From contig ML769470.1 in NCBI GenBank assembly GCA_009733575.1, forward strand, positions 62,001-126,000: 64,000 bases of DNA, written 5' to 3'. The DNA comes from Gymnopus androsaceus JB14. Lineage: Eukaryota; Basidiomycota; Agaricomycetes; Agaricales; Omphalotaceae. The notes beneath the pieces were generated by a model. That model was not told the origin of the DNA and made no database searches. It worked only from the letters and a program-made list of their open reading frames with translations. This document shows positions 1 through 11,009 of this stretch, in pieces (positions within the stretch are counted from its first letter, which is position 1; the number at the start of each line of letters is the position of its first letter). The position numbers and the translations under genes were made by a program.

Positions 1-507
1 GACGGCTGCACGGTATACACGAGGGGTGTCACGGTCGTGTTAGCGATTCGAGTTGTTGGTAGCCTACGGGTAAGTGTTTCTAGAAGTTGTATAACTAGCT
101 AGAGATTTGACAGTCCGTGATTCAAACAGTGATGATCCGCAAATTTCTGGGGTGCTTTCGGGCTCGGAAGTTTCCAAGCTCCTCCGGAGGGGTCTAGTTT
201 GAGGCTGAGTCTGTGGCCTTGAGGCCTTCTGAATGTCTGGGTCTTCCGGAATCTAGGCTTTTCAGATTGACAACTAGTACAAACTGTACATTCGTATCCA
301 CAAAATCGTTCATACATTTAGTAAGGATAAGATACTTTTGCGTTTGGATATCGAAGCATAAATGAAAGTTAAACAGAAAGCAAATCGATACAAACATATT
401 CCAGATAGCGAATGTTGTTGTGCAAGCAAGCTAACGATTAAGGTATAGTCGAGCATTAAGCTGAGGGATGGCGGTAATAAGAATCCATGTTCCGCGCCAT
501 TATGGCG
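1..507. other. flank without a recognised gene
   Basis: The window opens in non-coding sequence downstream of the Rheb gene. No open frame with conserved features was seen on either strand. It probably contains the Rheb 3' UTR. Confidence 0.4.
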
Positions 508-1357
508 CTACTGTATGAGGCATCGATTAACTGGGGGTACACCCTGATTACCCTCCAACCGCCGCTCGATTTCCTGGACGCATAGATGGAATACACGCGC
601 TATGCAGAGGGGAAGATAAATGTTAATGGTTAATGTGAAGATATATGTAGAGAAGATACTCACTAACGTTGATATCGTCTTTTGCGCTGCTCTCAATGTA
701 TGCAGCATTATTCGCCTCGGCAACTTTCTCCAGCTCTGAGATTTGCACTTGACGGCTAGATTCGCATACCGTGTCCAGCGATGAGAAGGGAGAGAGAAAG
801 GAGAACAAATCATACCTTGATTCAAGGTCAGATTTTGCGCCCACAATTACACATGGAATGTCTGTTACTCCGCAATAGTCAATGATCTTGTCTCGTAGAA
901 TTTGCACCATCTCAAAACTATTCCTCGAGGCAATCGAATATGCAAGTACATATCCGTGAATACCTACATTTGAATCAATAGACGGACGGCCAGGAAAAAA
1001 CCAGAGCTCATACCGATAGCATACTGAGCATTGAGAGGTGAAAATTCGTCCTGGAAACGTAAAGTCCGGTCATCCAATGACTTGACAAAGAGTGGAAGGG
1101 ATTTCAGACCTGGCCAGCGGTATCAAAGATTTCTAAAATGTATTCTTCGTTACCTCTGTAATTGATGCTTTTCACGTAGGCTCGTTCGATAGTGGGGTAA
1201 TAAGAGTCGATGAATTGTTTTTCGATGAACTGGCGAACGAGTGAAGATTTGCCTAAGCAAATATTTAGCTGGCATATTTTTGAAGTCCGTTGAGATGCTC
1301 CTCACCGACGGAACGAGCTCCCAGAACTGCTATTTTCCGTCTTTTAGGTGGTGGCAT
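508..1357 (-). CDS. rhb1: Rheb-type Ras-family GTPase
   Basis: Small GTPase of the Rheb family, which activates TORC1 signalling from endomembranes. Six exons (1357-1306, 1252-1110, 1050-1014, 963-816, 755-664, 599-508) give 187 codons, close to the 184 residues of human Rheb. Visible motifs are the P-loop GARSVGKSS with the Rheb-specific Arg in place of the Ras Gly12, switch I with PTIERAY, DTAGQ in switch II, ESSAKD (G5), and a C-terminal CaaX box CLIQ for prenylation. The G4 motif reads AKSD instead of N/TKxD, which is unusual. The donor of the second intron is GTCTGA, weaker than the others, but the joined frame is correct. The start was chosen because the first exon reads straight into the P-loop. 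It is divergent from the F-box gene across 170 bp. The family assignment is firm. Confidence 0.93.
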
Positions 1358-1527
1358 GTTGTGAGAGGTGAAAGTCGAAGAGAAGAACGCTATCGATCGC
1401 ATTGGAGCTGAGCGCTGAGCCGGCCCACTATTGGCCCGTAATTTTCCCGGAAATTTTATCGTTCATTCGAAACAACCACCAGCGCACAAAGTCTGCGCAC
1501 AAATACTATCGATCCTCTCATCGTTAT
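1358..1527. promoter_or_regulatory. shared divergent promoter, Rheb / F-box gene
   Basis: Only 170 bp separate the two start codons. The interval contains two ATTGG pentamers (reverse CCAAT boxes) at 1401-1405 and 1430-1434. Those are plausible HAP-complex sites; the role is inferred from position only. Confidence 0.45.
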
Positions 1528-4318
1528 ATGCTCAACTGGCCATACAAAGATCATCCAAATAAATCGTCTTCATTGAACCATTTTACCACCTCGCCAACTT
1601 CAATAACCAAACATGGACTCCTCTCTTTGCCAACAGAGAACCTTACGCATATCACCTCATACCTCGATCCCCCTGCCCTGTTCGCCCTTCAACGGGTTAA
1701 CAGAGTCCTCTGTGACCACGTCAAAGAAGAACATACATGGTACAGGGCTTTTGTATCCAAATTCCTCGGTATTTCCCCCGAAGGTGATGTAGACAGCGAA
1801 AAAGCTGTTTTGCTCAGGAGGACCGAGAATTCTTGGAAGAAGGAATACGTTGTTCGCTTTAATCTTCTTAGGTAGATTTTCTTGCTATCAGAGATTACTT
1901 GCAAACTAACTTTTTCCCCTCAAGACGTTGGGAGCGTTCAAACAATGCAACGGTTGCCCATGCGCCTGTTCATTCTCCAATTTCGACCATGTTTCTTATG
2001 CAACACAACTACTCCCTCCTGAGCTCTTCTCTACAATATGGGATAGTATCTCGCTCGATTCCGCTCGTCGGGAAAATCATCAAAGGCTTCCTTTCCCCAG
2101 TTCATACCGCCGGAACAGGTAATTCAGCACATGCACGATTGATACATTTTACTTACCATTACTCAGGTCTAGGTATTGGTAATCCCAATACTGCAAACGT
2201 ATCGGCTTGCGCCTTGGCGTCCGACGGGGGTACAGCCAAGATTGTTTGGGGTTTCAGGAGTGGTGAGATTGCAGTGATGACAGCGGCGAAGACGATGGAA
2301 ACGGGGATAAGATCAACTGGCCGTTTGGTTCGTTCCAGAGTTGAGGAACAGCATAACGGAGAGGTAACAGAACTTCATTGGGACGAGCCCAACTCTCTCA
2401 TCTTATCGGTTGCAAAAGATGGGATCAAGATCTGGGATGCAAAGAAGGTCCGTAACTTGTGGACGTCTCCATTCCTCCTGGAGACTTGTGTTTCTGCCGC
2501 TCTTTGCAACAGCGGTCAGGGATTCGTAGTTGTTTCCATTATGGGAAATGGGGAGCTTTGGATATGGCATCAGATTGCTTTGACAGAGGACTCTGTTTCT
2601 GCTGCTGCGAGCGTACCTGTCAAATTTTCATATCCTCTCGAGGACGATGATCCAAACTCGAATAATTCCCGAGCTGCTACCTCTCTGCATGTTGAGAGCG
2701 CTGCCGCAGGTATTCACGCATTCTTGACGTATCCTTCTCGTTCCGAGTTTTGGGGTGTGTTTTTCGAATACACGAGCTCCACATACCGAGTTATGAAATA
2801 CTCTGACGAAGCATCTGGCACAGTCTCCTCGCTTTTCCCCTGTCTTTGTAACCAGGATTCGGACCAACGCGGTTTCGTCATTGCAGGCCATGAGCTGGGT
2901 TGGATCACCGTTTACCCTCATATCGACCCTTCCACCATCACTGCTCGGGCAGTTCCGCAGATCTCTCCTATACGCAAATTCGAGGCTCATTTAGATGGAT
3001 CTACGGTCACTACTTTGGCCTGGAATGGCATTATCCTCGTCACCGGAGCAGCCAACGGAAGTACCACCGTCTTTGACGCGTGCACGTTTTCTCGTCTGCG
3101 AGTCCTAAATTCTCCTGTTCATCCTTCTCGAATCCGAGGAATTGGTGTCGGTGCGAATGGTCAAGCAGTATCCGGAAAAGTGAGCCAAATCATACTAGGA
3201 AAGGATAGGGACTTCCTTTTGGTCAGTGTGGGTGACCGTGCACTGGCATTCAAAGCCGACGCTGTACGGAAGAGGAGGATTGCTGGGAGTGGGAAGAAGA
3301 AGACAAAGGGGACGGTCACAGCCAAAGGACATGGTAGGTTTCAAGTTAAAATTATTCTTACCGTCGCTAATTTAAGAGTTTCACAGAGAAACTCCTCCTC
3401 GATCAGCTAATAACCGAGTCCATAGACGAACATGATCAGGAAAGTCGGCATCTCAAAAAGGTCTACGGCAGAGAACGTGAACATCGCGAAAATCTGGATC
3501 GGTTAGGGTTGGATGAGGTTGAAGCTATGGAGTATGTGCTCATGCTTAGTCGAGACGAGGCTTTGGAACGGGCTCGACATGGAGGAAATGAAGGCTCCAG
3601 TCAACATGTCATGGATGACGGTGTCTTCGAGGGGGATTTTGATGACATTCCAACAACCTCAGGGATGTCCATGCCCTCCCCTACCCTCAATCAATCTCCG
3701 CCTCCGTCTCCTCCAATCTCCCTCCCACACAAGACGTCGATTTCCTCCCTTCATTCAACCGGGTCACCATACACGCCCAAATCAAAGTCAAGGCCAATCA
3801 ATACCCCAGGTTCACCGTCTAGATCTAATCAGAAGATTCAAGTCTCCCCTCGTAGGCGGAAAGAACCCCGTGAAGCGGGTTTCGGGGATGATGGCGATAG
3901 CGGGAGAGGTTCCCTCTCATCCTCGTTATATTCTTCCGCTTCATTGGGAGGCAGAGGCCAAGGTGGCTTTGACGGTAGTCCCGCTATGGATGACGGCACG
4001 TTTCCAAGTATCAGTGCCGCCAGTGCTAGTCCTCCCTCTAGGCTAGCACACCGAACACGAGTCCCTCGTTCTCCTGTTCGTTTGTCCCCTTCGTTGTTGG
4101 ATGATTCTCCGGGGAAGATTGCCAAAGGTGCATGGACGAAGCCACTTTCTTCGTCCAGGGGTGGTGTCACTGGGAGTAGCCCTGGAAGCGTTATTAATAG
4201 CTCACCAGCCTCTGGATATAGAGGTTCCAGTATGGATGAAATGGATGAGGATATGAGGATGGCGATTCAGTTGAGTCTGGAGAGCGCGGAAGAGGAGGCC
4301 GCTCGGCGTAGGACGTAG
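1528..4318 (+). CDS. F-box protein with WD40-like repeats and C-terminal UIM
   Basis: Predicted substrate adaptor of an SCF ubiquitin ligase. Four exons (1528-1871, 1925-2118, 2167-3333, 3387-4318) join in frame to 878 residues. An F-box lies near residues 33-80 (starts LPTENLTHITSYLDPPAL). The middle third has WD40-like blades such as DGIKIWDAKK and a strand ending in TTVFDA. A charged helical stretch follows, then a Ser/Pro-rich linker, and the protein ends in a ubiquitin-interacting motif (DMRMAIQLSLESAEEE). A second UIM-like helix (EAMEYVLMLSRDEALE) lies near residue 614. The start is the first ATG in the F-box frame. Substrate unknown. Architecture is clear; exact blade count cannot be judged by eye. 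Confidence 0.8.
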
Positions 4319-4532
4319 AACATAGAGGGTCGAGGAACGAATTTTTCCTTATGGATTGAGCTACGTACGATATATACCTATGGACTCGGTTATGGTTTAT
4401 GGTTTCTATGTCGATTATACAAGTATGAGTTTAGTTTTTCTAGTATTTAGAGAATGAGCAAGGTGAATTTTCACTTGAAGCAATAGTTTTCACGCTGAAA
4501 AAAGAGAAATCCACTCCGACTTGCAGAGATTA

Positions 4533-4609
4533 TAACGAGAGCGGGATTTCAATCCACGCTACGAATGACTACCCAATTCTAGCGCCTTGGACCATTCGGT
4601 TATCTCACC
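4533..4609 (-). pseudogene. degenerate tRNA-Leu relic
   Basis: Read on the minus strand, this aligns base for base along most of its length with the intact tRNA-Leu(CAG) at 36371-36460: the same D-arm, the same stretch after the anticodon arm and a similar T-arm. About 13 bases covering the 3' anticodon loop and intron are missing. The T-loop reads TTGAAAT instead of TTCGAAT, and the acceptor stem relies on wobble pairs. It cannot form a normal anticodon arm, so I call it dead. Confidence 0.75.
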
Positions 4610-4770
4610 GTCTAGCATCATCCCTACCGTCGATTTTCGGTCAGTGGTAAATAATTAATTCACGTAGTAGTACTTATGATAGACAAAAGAACGTCAGGAA
4701 CTCCAAGGAGCTGCAGTAGCAATGTCCCATGTTAATGGTAAATAAATAGTCAAGCCATCCCTAAAAAGGA

Positions 4771-6754
4771 TCAAGGAGAGTTGGTGTTGATAGCAGTGAC
4801 CATAACATCGAGGGCAGCAAGTTGACCCCAGGTAGTGAAAGCTTGCGGAGGTCCTGCCCAAGCCGATGAGTACGACGTTCCTTTGGCGGCAAGCTCCAAA
4901 AGTGCGTTATACTGAGAGAGTTGAAACATTCAGTTAATTCTTTGTACCAAGCAGGTGCTAAACTTGATACTGCTTACCTGTACGTCGTTATAGCTGTGAA
5001 TCAGGATTTGAAGAGCACTATTGTCGCTGCTGCGAACGCTGACTTCGTCGAGACCTCGGATGAATACGGCTGTAGGAGAGGTTGTAAACAACTGCGTCAA
5101 AAGCTTGCAAAGGAGATATGCATACCCTTGAATCCTACGCCGTCGTTGTTTGACGTCGGGCTTGCACCTGAATCATTCGTTAACGTTGTCGTCAACGCAG
5201 AAAATCAGGAATCTTACCTTCAGTTATGATTCCGTTATCACCTTGCCAAGCAGAGGACTTGATAGCGGCAGCAGCAATGTTCGTCATCCTACATACAATG
5301 ATTAGCATCTGATGCTGATTCTAAGAGAAAGACTCAGTACAAATCCGTCCACGCAGTGTTTCCAGTAACGTCTTTGAGCACAGAGAGTCCCTCGAGAGCT
5401 TTACCGGAATTGTAGGTGAATAACCAGGAAGAAGCAGACCGAGTGCAGTCTTCGCCATCAACGCTGTCGAGAACGATACCATCGGAGTTGATTTGGAGGT
5501 TTTGGATCCACTGTGCGCTGAGTGTTGCTGCGTCGGTGTAGGTGTCGTCGCTAGTGGCTTCAGCGAGGAATGCAGAGAGCCTTGGTTAACAAACGATGGA
5601 TCAGTACATCGGTGTGCTAGAGCAGGTCTTGAAACACACGTCATATAGAGCCTGTTCAACAAGGTAAGTAATCGCCAAGTAAAAAAACGCGGTACTCACC
5701 CAGTGGTGATCGAGTTAATGCTTGTACCGTCGGATGTAGGTTGCTAAACTCAGAAGGTTACCTCACGGTCACAATGTAGTAGCTCAAACGAACCCAAAAG
5801 ACACCGCCTGCCATAGTTTTTCCATAGCATGTCCCAGCTATGGCAAAGTCCTTGTTCGGTTGAGTACCAGAGGTTGCGTCTGCAACAGACACGACGCTAA
5901 GGGAAATTGTAAAACGGGGATGCTTGGGTAGCAATAAACATCACACTCACTATCCCGAAACATGAGTCCAAGTCGCCACGGCCATGGAGAGAGCGTCTTT
6001 ATTCTGCGTTTCAAACTTTAGGTATCTGACGTGTTGATAAGAGTGATCTTACTCCGTATGCTCTGTAGGCGTAATAAGCAGCTGTTGCCCACCACCTTTG
6101 AGGTTTTCAGTATGGTAACAAGTACATGAAAAAGTTTGGTACTCACATTGCATCGTCGTTGTACTAGATGAATTCAGGCGTTCAATAAGCAGCAGAGATC
6201 AATAAAACGAGGACTAACCCTAGAGACCGAGATGGAAGGCCAAGCAGTATTCGGAGTTAGAATTACAAAACCAATCGACACAGGTTAAAACATGTGCTAA
6301 CCCATACTGGTCGAAATTCTTGTAAAGACCGAAAGCCATAGTGAGTCCGTTAATGACTTGGGTTTCATACTTGGTCGTTCCGGCCAGATGGTCAAAGTTG
6401 GCCATCGCGGAGAACACATTTCCTGCTTGCCAGTATCCGATACCTAATGTCAGAGGCAGTGTTATCAGCAAACAGACAGAAACGCGGGAACCCGGCCGTT
6501 ACAGACCATTGAACGAGGCATCTGATGCATCAAGCTGAGGTAGAATAGTGTTAATTGCATCCTCGGCGATTGAGATGCGTTCAGCAAGTAAACGAGAGTT
6601 GTTGAATTCCTGCAATGGAAGATAATTGAGACTTCATATGGCGTGCCAGACGAACGTGTTTTTTTACCCTCCATGTTAACGGTACACCCAAGTCTTGGGC
6701 AAAGACCAGACTGAGACTCGAGAGTAAGGCAGCAAAAAGTGCTAAGGGGGCCAT
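4771..6754 (-). CDS. secreted GH76 family alpha-1,6-mannanase
   Basis: Glycoside hydrolase family 76, endo-acting on alpha-1,6-mannan of fungal cell walls or glycoprotein glycans. A signal peptide starts the protein (MAPLALFAALLSSLSLVFA, cleavage likely before QD). The catalytic Asp pair is visible in YNDDAMWWATAAYYAYRAYG. Other family segments are GYWQAGNVFSAMANFDHL, SWLFTYNSGKALEGLSVL, WQGDNGIIT and NNDGVGFK before VFIRGLDEV. The gene is cut by many short introns that join in frame, including a 12-nt microexon at 5640-5651. The last exon ends at the TGA at 4771-4773. A MITE-like element begins 98 bp upstream of the ATG. No stop or frame break was found. The exon between 6150 and 6300 is the least certain part. 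Confidence 0.9.
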
Positions 6755-6851
6755 CGGGGAAGGTGGGTGAGTATGATTTCCAGCTTGGAGCTCCCGTTGG
6801 ATCTTTATACTTTGGTAGAGATCTCTGCATAGCCGCTCATCGGTGGTGCCC

Positions 6852-7384
6852 AGTTCTAACACTTCCACTTGCCGTGCCTGAAAAACACATTCACATCTGG
6901 AGGGCGCACATTCACATTTGATGGCGCACATTCGGTTACAATTCGGTTAAATGAATTATCCGCCTGATTTATAAGCAGCTTGGGAACTCCCTGAGGCATT
7001 AATTCGCGGCCGTAGGCCGCGCCGCCGTTAGGGCTAGCTGTGCTAGCCCTAACAATGCAGATAACCTGAGCTAAATTTTCGCTGGTTAGGTTCGGGGTTG
7101 GGGCGCCGAAGGCGCTAGGTTAGGGGTTAGGGTTGCCCGAAGGGCCTGAGGACATTTTTCCTGCGCAAAATGAAGCTTTAGAGTGCCCGCCGACGACTCC
7201 CCGGCTCGGGGGACCCCCCGAGCGCAGCGAGGGAGGGGAGGGGAGCGGAGTGCGGGCCTGAAATTTTGCGTGCTCGTCCGACCTAAATAGGAAGTTGAAA
7301 GCCAATGTGCATGCTCCAGATGTGAATGTGCGCGGTTCAAATGTGAATGTATCACTCAGGCACGGCAAGTGGAAGTGTTAGAAC
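6852..7384. mobile_element. non-autonomous inverted-repeat element (MITE-like), 533 bp
   Basis: The two ends are inverted copies starting AGTTCTAACACTTCCACTTG, followed by further inverted similarity made of repeated GCGCACATTCACAT units to about 6930 and 7290. No coding capacity. The flanks GGTGGTGCC and GGTCATACC (with the bordering C/T) could be a worn 9-bp target duplication, but only 6 of 9 positions agree. It occupies the promoter side of the GH76 gene. Confidence 0.7.
7027..7053. repeat. perfect 12-bp hairpin with telomere-like arms
   Basis: GTTAGGGCTAGC and its exact reverse complement are separated by TGT. More TTAGGG-like and GGTTAGG-like words follow to about 7130. It lies inside the 533-bp element and is a fold-back, not a telomere array. 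Confidence 0.8.
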
Positions 7385-7944
7385 TAGGTCATACCCGCCG
7401 CTCATTGCGCTGAGTGACATAAATTCAATTGCAAATTACTTGGCATTGTTACTATGTTACAGTTTGGTTACAGTCCAATGTTCAACGTTCAGCGCGCATC
7501 CGGCCCTAAATTTCAGGACTGTATTCCAGTTCGGGTTTCAGAAATCGCGTGCGCTTGCTACCACAAGTACAATACACGCACCAGCAACCGAAATTCTGTT
7601 GACGCTAATTTCTCAGCATCGACGAAGGTAAGAGCTCGTTGAGAATATAGGATCGGCAGCGCGGATGATAGTTGCGGATGATGAATTGTTCGGAGAAACC
7701 TGATTTTCTTTGCCGCAAGCTCTTAAGTTTGCCTCCTCTGATTTCGCTAACTAGAAAAACTCTTATCTGAATTCAATCCCAGAACAGAATATGCTTCCAA
7801 CTCCACGAGGTAAGTAAAACAAACTAGTAAAGCAGTATCTACCAGGATTGTTAATATCAGATTTAGTCTACAACGGAGGGTATAAAAGTACTCTGCAAAA
7901 AACGCCTACTTAATATTCCCCTTCGAACACGCCAAATCCGTCCA

Positions 7945-9483
7945 CTATCCGACAATTTTGTGCTCTTCTCGTAGATGTTTGTTTAGATGGTCGTTTCTCT
8001 CCCATGAGAATGTTCTTTTGCAACCTCGAACGGTGCAATGGATTCTGAGGGAGTGATGCGTGTGGTAGTGACGGCGTAGAGCTCGAGGATCGGATAAATC
8101 TGACTTACACCAACCAGACCATAGGCATGTCTTCGAGCCCATCGTAAGCTGGTGCCATACATGGGCTTGGATATGCGCGCCAACATTGGTGTGCGCTAAG
8201 CGCTCTCCGCATTCCATGCCATCTTCCTTGACGAAACAGCAGATATCATATGCCGCGGAAGGTACGTCGCCTTTGGTGCGTCGTATCGTCCTCCTTGCTG
8301 CTGAAGTCGCATCCTCTTCATCGCAACGGGCGCGTTTCATTCCTCGAGGTCCACTGGTATCGGTACGCTGATGTCCTGCAGGAATGTAGGATGATCTCAT
8401 TGCTGTTTCCGGCTGATATGAGAACTGAAATGGGTACGCCTGGCTCTGGACTCCAAACCTGAATGGCTGCTGCCTAAGGCGGTCTCCCTGTATCACACTC
8501 CCATAATGTCCGTTGACTTCGAGTATCGCCTCTGTGACGTCGTGATCTTGGTTTTGGGAAGAAAAATCGAGTTCGGGAATGGTATATTGGAGAGCAGAAT
8601 GATGGTGAGGAGGCGGAAGAGGGCCTGAGGGCGGAAGGTGATGATGATGATGGGGAGGAGGAACTTGGGTATGGGAGGGGACCGTGAGGTAGCTGTGCCA
8701 AGCGGATGTGGGGTCACCTTCCCTATCGGAATGAAAGTGGTCCTGGCTGCTATAATACGGAACATCATCAACTTTAACCCCACATACACCCGTGTGGGTG
8801 TCCTCGCCACGTCTCGCTGCGGTCTTTCTCGAATCGTCGACTCCGAATAATTTATTTGGGCCAGCGAGCACGTATGGTCCCTGGCTTACAATGTCCACAT
8901 CCGGGAGCATAACTGTATATTCCTCGTGATTGGCGAGCTCACGTTGTGGTTTGGTCTCCATATCAAACTGGTATTCTGGGTATAGTAGGGCTTTGGTATT
9001 GGCTCTGTAATCGTCGGTGGCACAACCAAACGCGTCGTCCCTTGTAAAATCGAAGCCGGATGGTGGGTCAAGATCGGTTGGTGTGATCAGAGGGGGCGTG
9101 GAAGCGTTCGTAGAAACCGACACTGGTGATGAAGTGGAGGAGGCGCAAGTAGAAGTGTGAAAGGCAGAAGAGTAGTCGATCGAGGAGCCAGAAGAGTATT
9201 CGCCCTCGAGCTGATCTGGGCTCAGCTCGTTGAAGTTCGAGACGCCAATCAAGCTCAAAAGCCAGTCCAAATCTGCAGCAGAGTTTGTGCTGCTCGAATT
9301 ATTGTCGTTGATGGTGCTACCAGTGTCGATGAGGAGGGGATTCAGAGAATGAAGATTTGACGATCTATCGAGCAATCAGAAATCAGTAAGTTTAACTACT
9401 ATTTGAATATCCGAGACTCACGAATGCTGATCCCAGCTAGCAATGGCTGCCTCAAGAAATTCAAGGGCTAATTCAGCGTTCAT
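7945..9483 (-). CDS. C2H2 zinc-finger transcription factor
   Basis: Two exons: a short first one from the ATG at 9483 (MNAELALEFLEAAIASWDQH) and a long one down to TAG at 7945. The junction near 9375 uses GTGAGT and a TAG acceptor. The first 350 residues are Ser/Asn-rich and contain a Pro/His run (PPPHHHHHLPPSG), typical of an activation region. The C-terminus carries three Cys/His units; the last one is a clear C2H2 finger (CTVRGCKRTFSWERNDHL then KHLREEH). A basic stretch (KRARCDEE..., RRTIRRTK) may be the nuclear signal. A decayed copy of its middle part lies at 14160-15990, and the gene at 34029-36088 has the same layout. Target genes are unknown. Confidence 0.8.
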
Positions 9484-10717
9484 CGTATATATAAGAGATG
9501 AATGCCTGAGTGTTGTCGAAGCTCAAATTGAACTTGAGATAGTGGTGGTGATAAGTTGAACTGAACAATGCACCACGGAGGAAGCCGAACTTTATACCGA
9601 TTCGCCACAAACGCGTACACGAGGACAAATAACGCGCTAAATCAAAGCAGATGGACAATGAGAGAGGCTGTTCATACTATGTATTCGAGCCATTTCAAGT
9701 AATCCACTTTGGACGTTTTGCTCCTGTAAGGAATTTTTGAATTGATAAAATCACAGTTCAAACCCATAGACTTGAGCCACATTCTGTCTACCTTGTTTCG
9801 GTCAATGAAATGTTCGCTTGGACCCTAGACTATGCTTGAACCTGTGAAGATCCAGGGGACCTCGTCATTCTTAAGCCCTATTGAAGTGGTTAACTTGGCC
9901 ATACGACCAAAAATCAAAGCGTAGTCCTTATTGTGAAGTCTATCTGCATTAAACACAGATTCAACGGTTGCACTTGGTATCACCAGCTTTGACCTCTCCG
10001 AAAGAAGAAACAATACAGCGGCGATCAGATCGATCAGATTTTGATCCGGTGCACGTTGTTCTCTCTGGACCTGTTTTAGGAGTTCGTTCGTATGGCCCTC
10101 TATGGTTCATCCAGGATCCACCAAGGTATTCAGTGCACTCATGTATGTCGGCCAAGATCTGAGTGATGCCAGCCTCTGCTTGCATTTTCTTAGCTCCTTC
10201 ATTCGGAATCCCTCAGGAAAAGCATGGTCTGATGAATCTATGTATCCCCAATGAGATGCAGTTTGCATAGGCAGCTTACTCATAGGATCCTTGCAGCAAG
10301 CACGCTCTCTTGATCGATATCGATTTACCCAGGGAAAACCTTTCAAAGTACCTACCGGAGCGCCCACACATCCTCACTGCAAGTTGAATCAGAGCGGCGT
10401 GCTCATCTCGACGCGAGTCGACGAAATTCAAAGCTCAATTATGGGCACAAGACTTGCCCTGTACTCTATAGTGCCTACTTAGATGGTAAAACTTGGTGCT
10501 CATTGATCAGTTCCGTAGATAATCTGTTAACCTGTTACCTAGACCTCAAGATGATAATGCTGAGTCGTTTTTCCGTTGGACTCAATCAAAGCGTGCAGTT
10601 ATCTTGATCATAGGATGTCAATATTAGTCGTTTTTTCGTTCAAATTAATTCGGGAAGGCTGCGCGCGTTTTTATCGCCAAATTATCACTGCAGAATGGTG
10701 CAACGGTTAATCTAGAG
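9484..10717. other. non-coding stretch with possible dead coding remnants
   Basis: On the minus strand, 9825-10367 yields short open pieces in different frames that look like worn coding sequence, for example MQAEAGITQILADIHECTEY and SKLVIPSATVESVFNADRLH. I do not recognise a family and cannot join them. Nothing else was found. Confidence 0.3.
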
Positions 10718-10868
10718 CAGGACCCCGGACCCCGTTTTATAAAGCCTTCTGGTAAATTTTACCAAATTTACGTTTGATTTTCGGACATTGCTGGAGCCTG
10801 GAGGTTTTTTTGGAATTTTGGTTCGGAAATTTCAGTCAAATTTTCAAAACCGCTAAACCGGGGTCCTG
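10718..10868. mobile_element. small inverted-repeat element, 151 bp
   Basis: CAGGACCCCGG at 10718-10728 is mirrored exactly by CCGGGGTCCTG at 10858-10868. The CAGG start resembles hAT-type ends. I see no target duplication, so this may be an old MITE or simply a fold-back. It lies 140 bp upstream of the secreted protein gene. Confidence 0.45.
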
Positions 10869-11009
10869 TCTGCCTGCGAAATTTGTGATACCCGGGAGAT
10901 TTTACTTATAAGACACCAGAGCAACCTGACTGATTAATCGCCTGGTGCCCTCAATTTGCCCTCAATATATTTTGTATCCTTGGAGCTGGTCTCTGACAGT
11001 GATTCATTC

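Noticed and set aside
7027..7150. Possible telomere or subtelomere from TTAGGG-like words
   Set aside because: The words are degenerate, arranged as a hairpin and confined to a MITE-like element; host genes continue on both sides.
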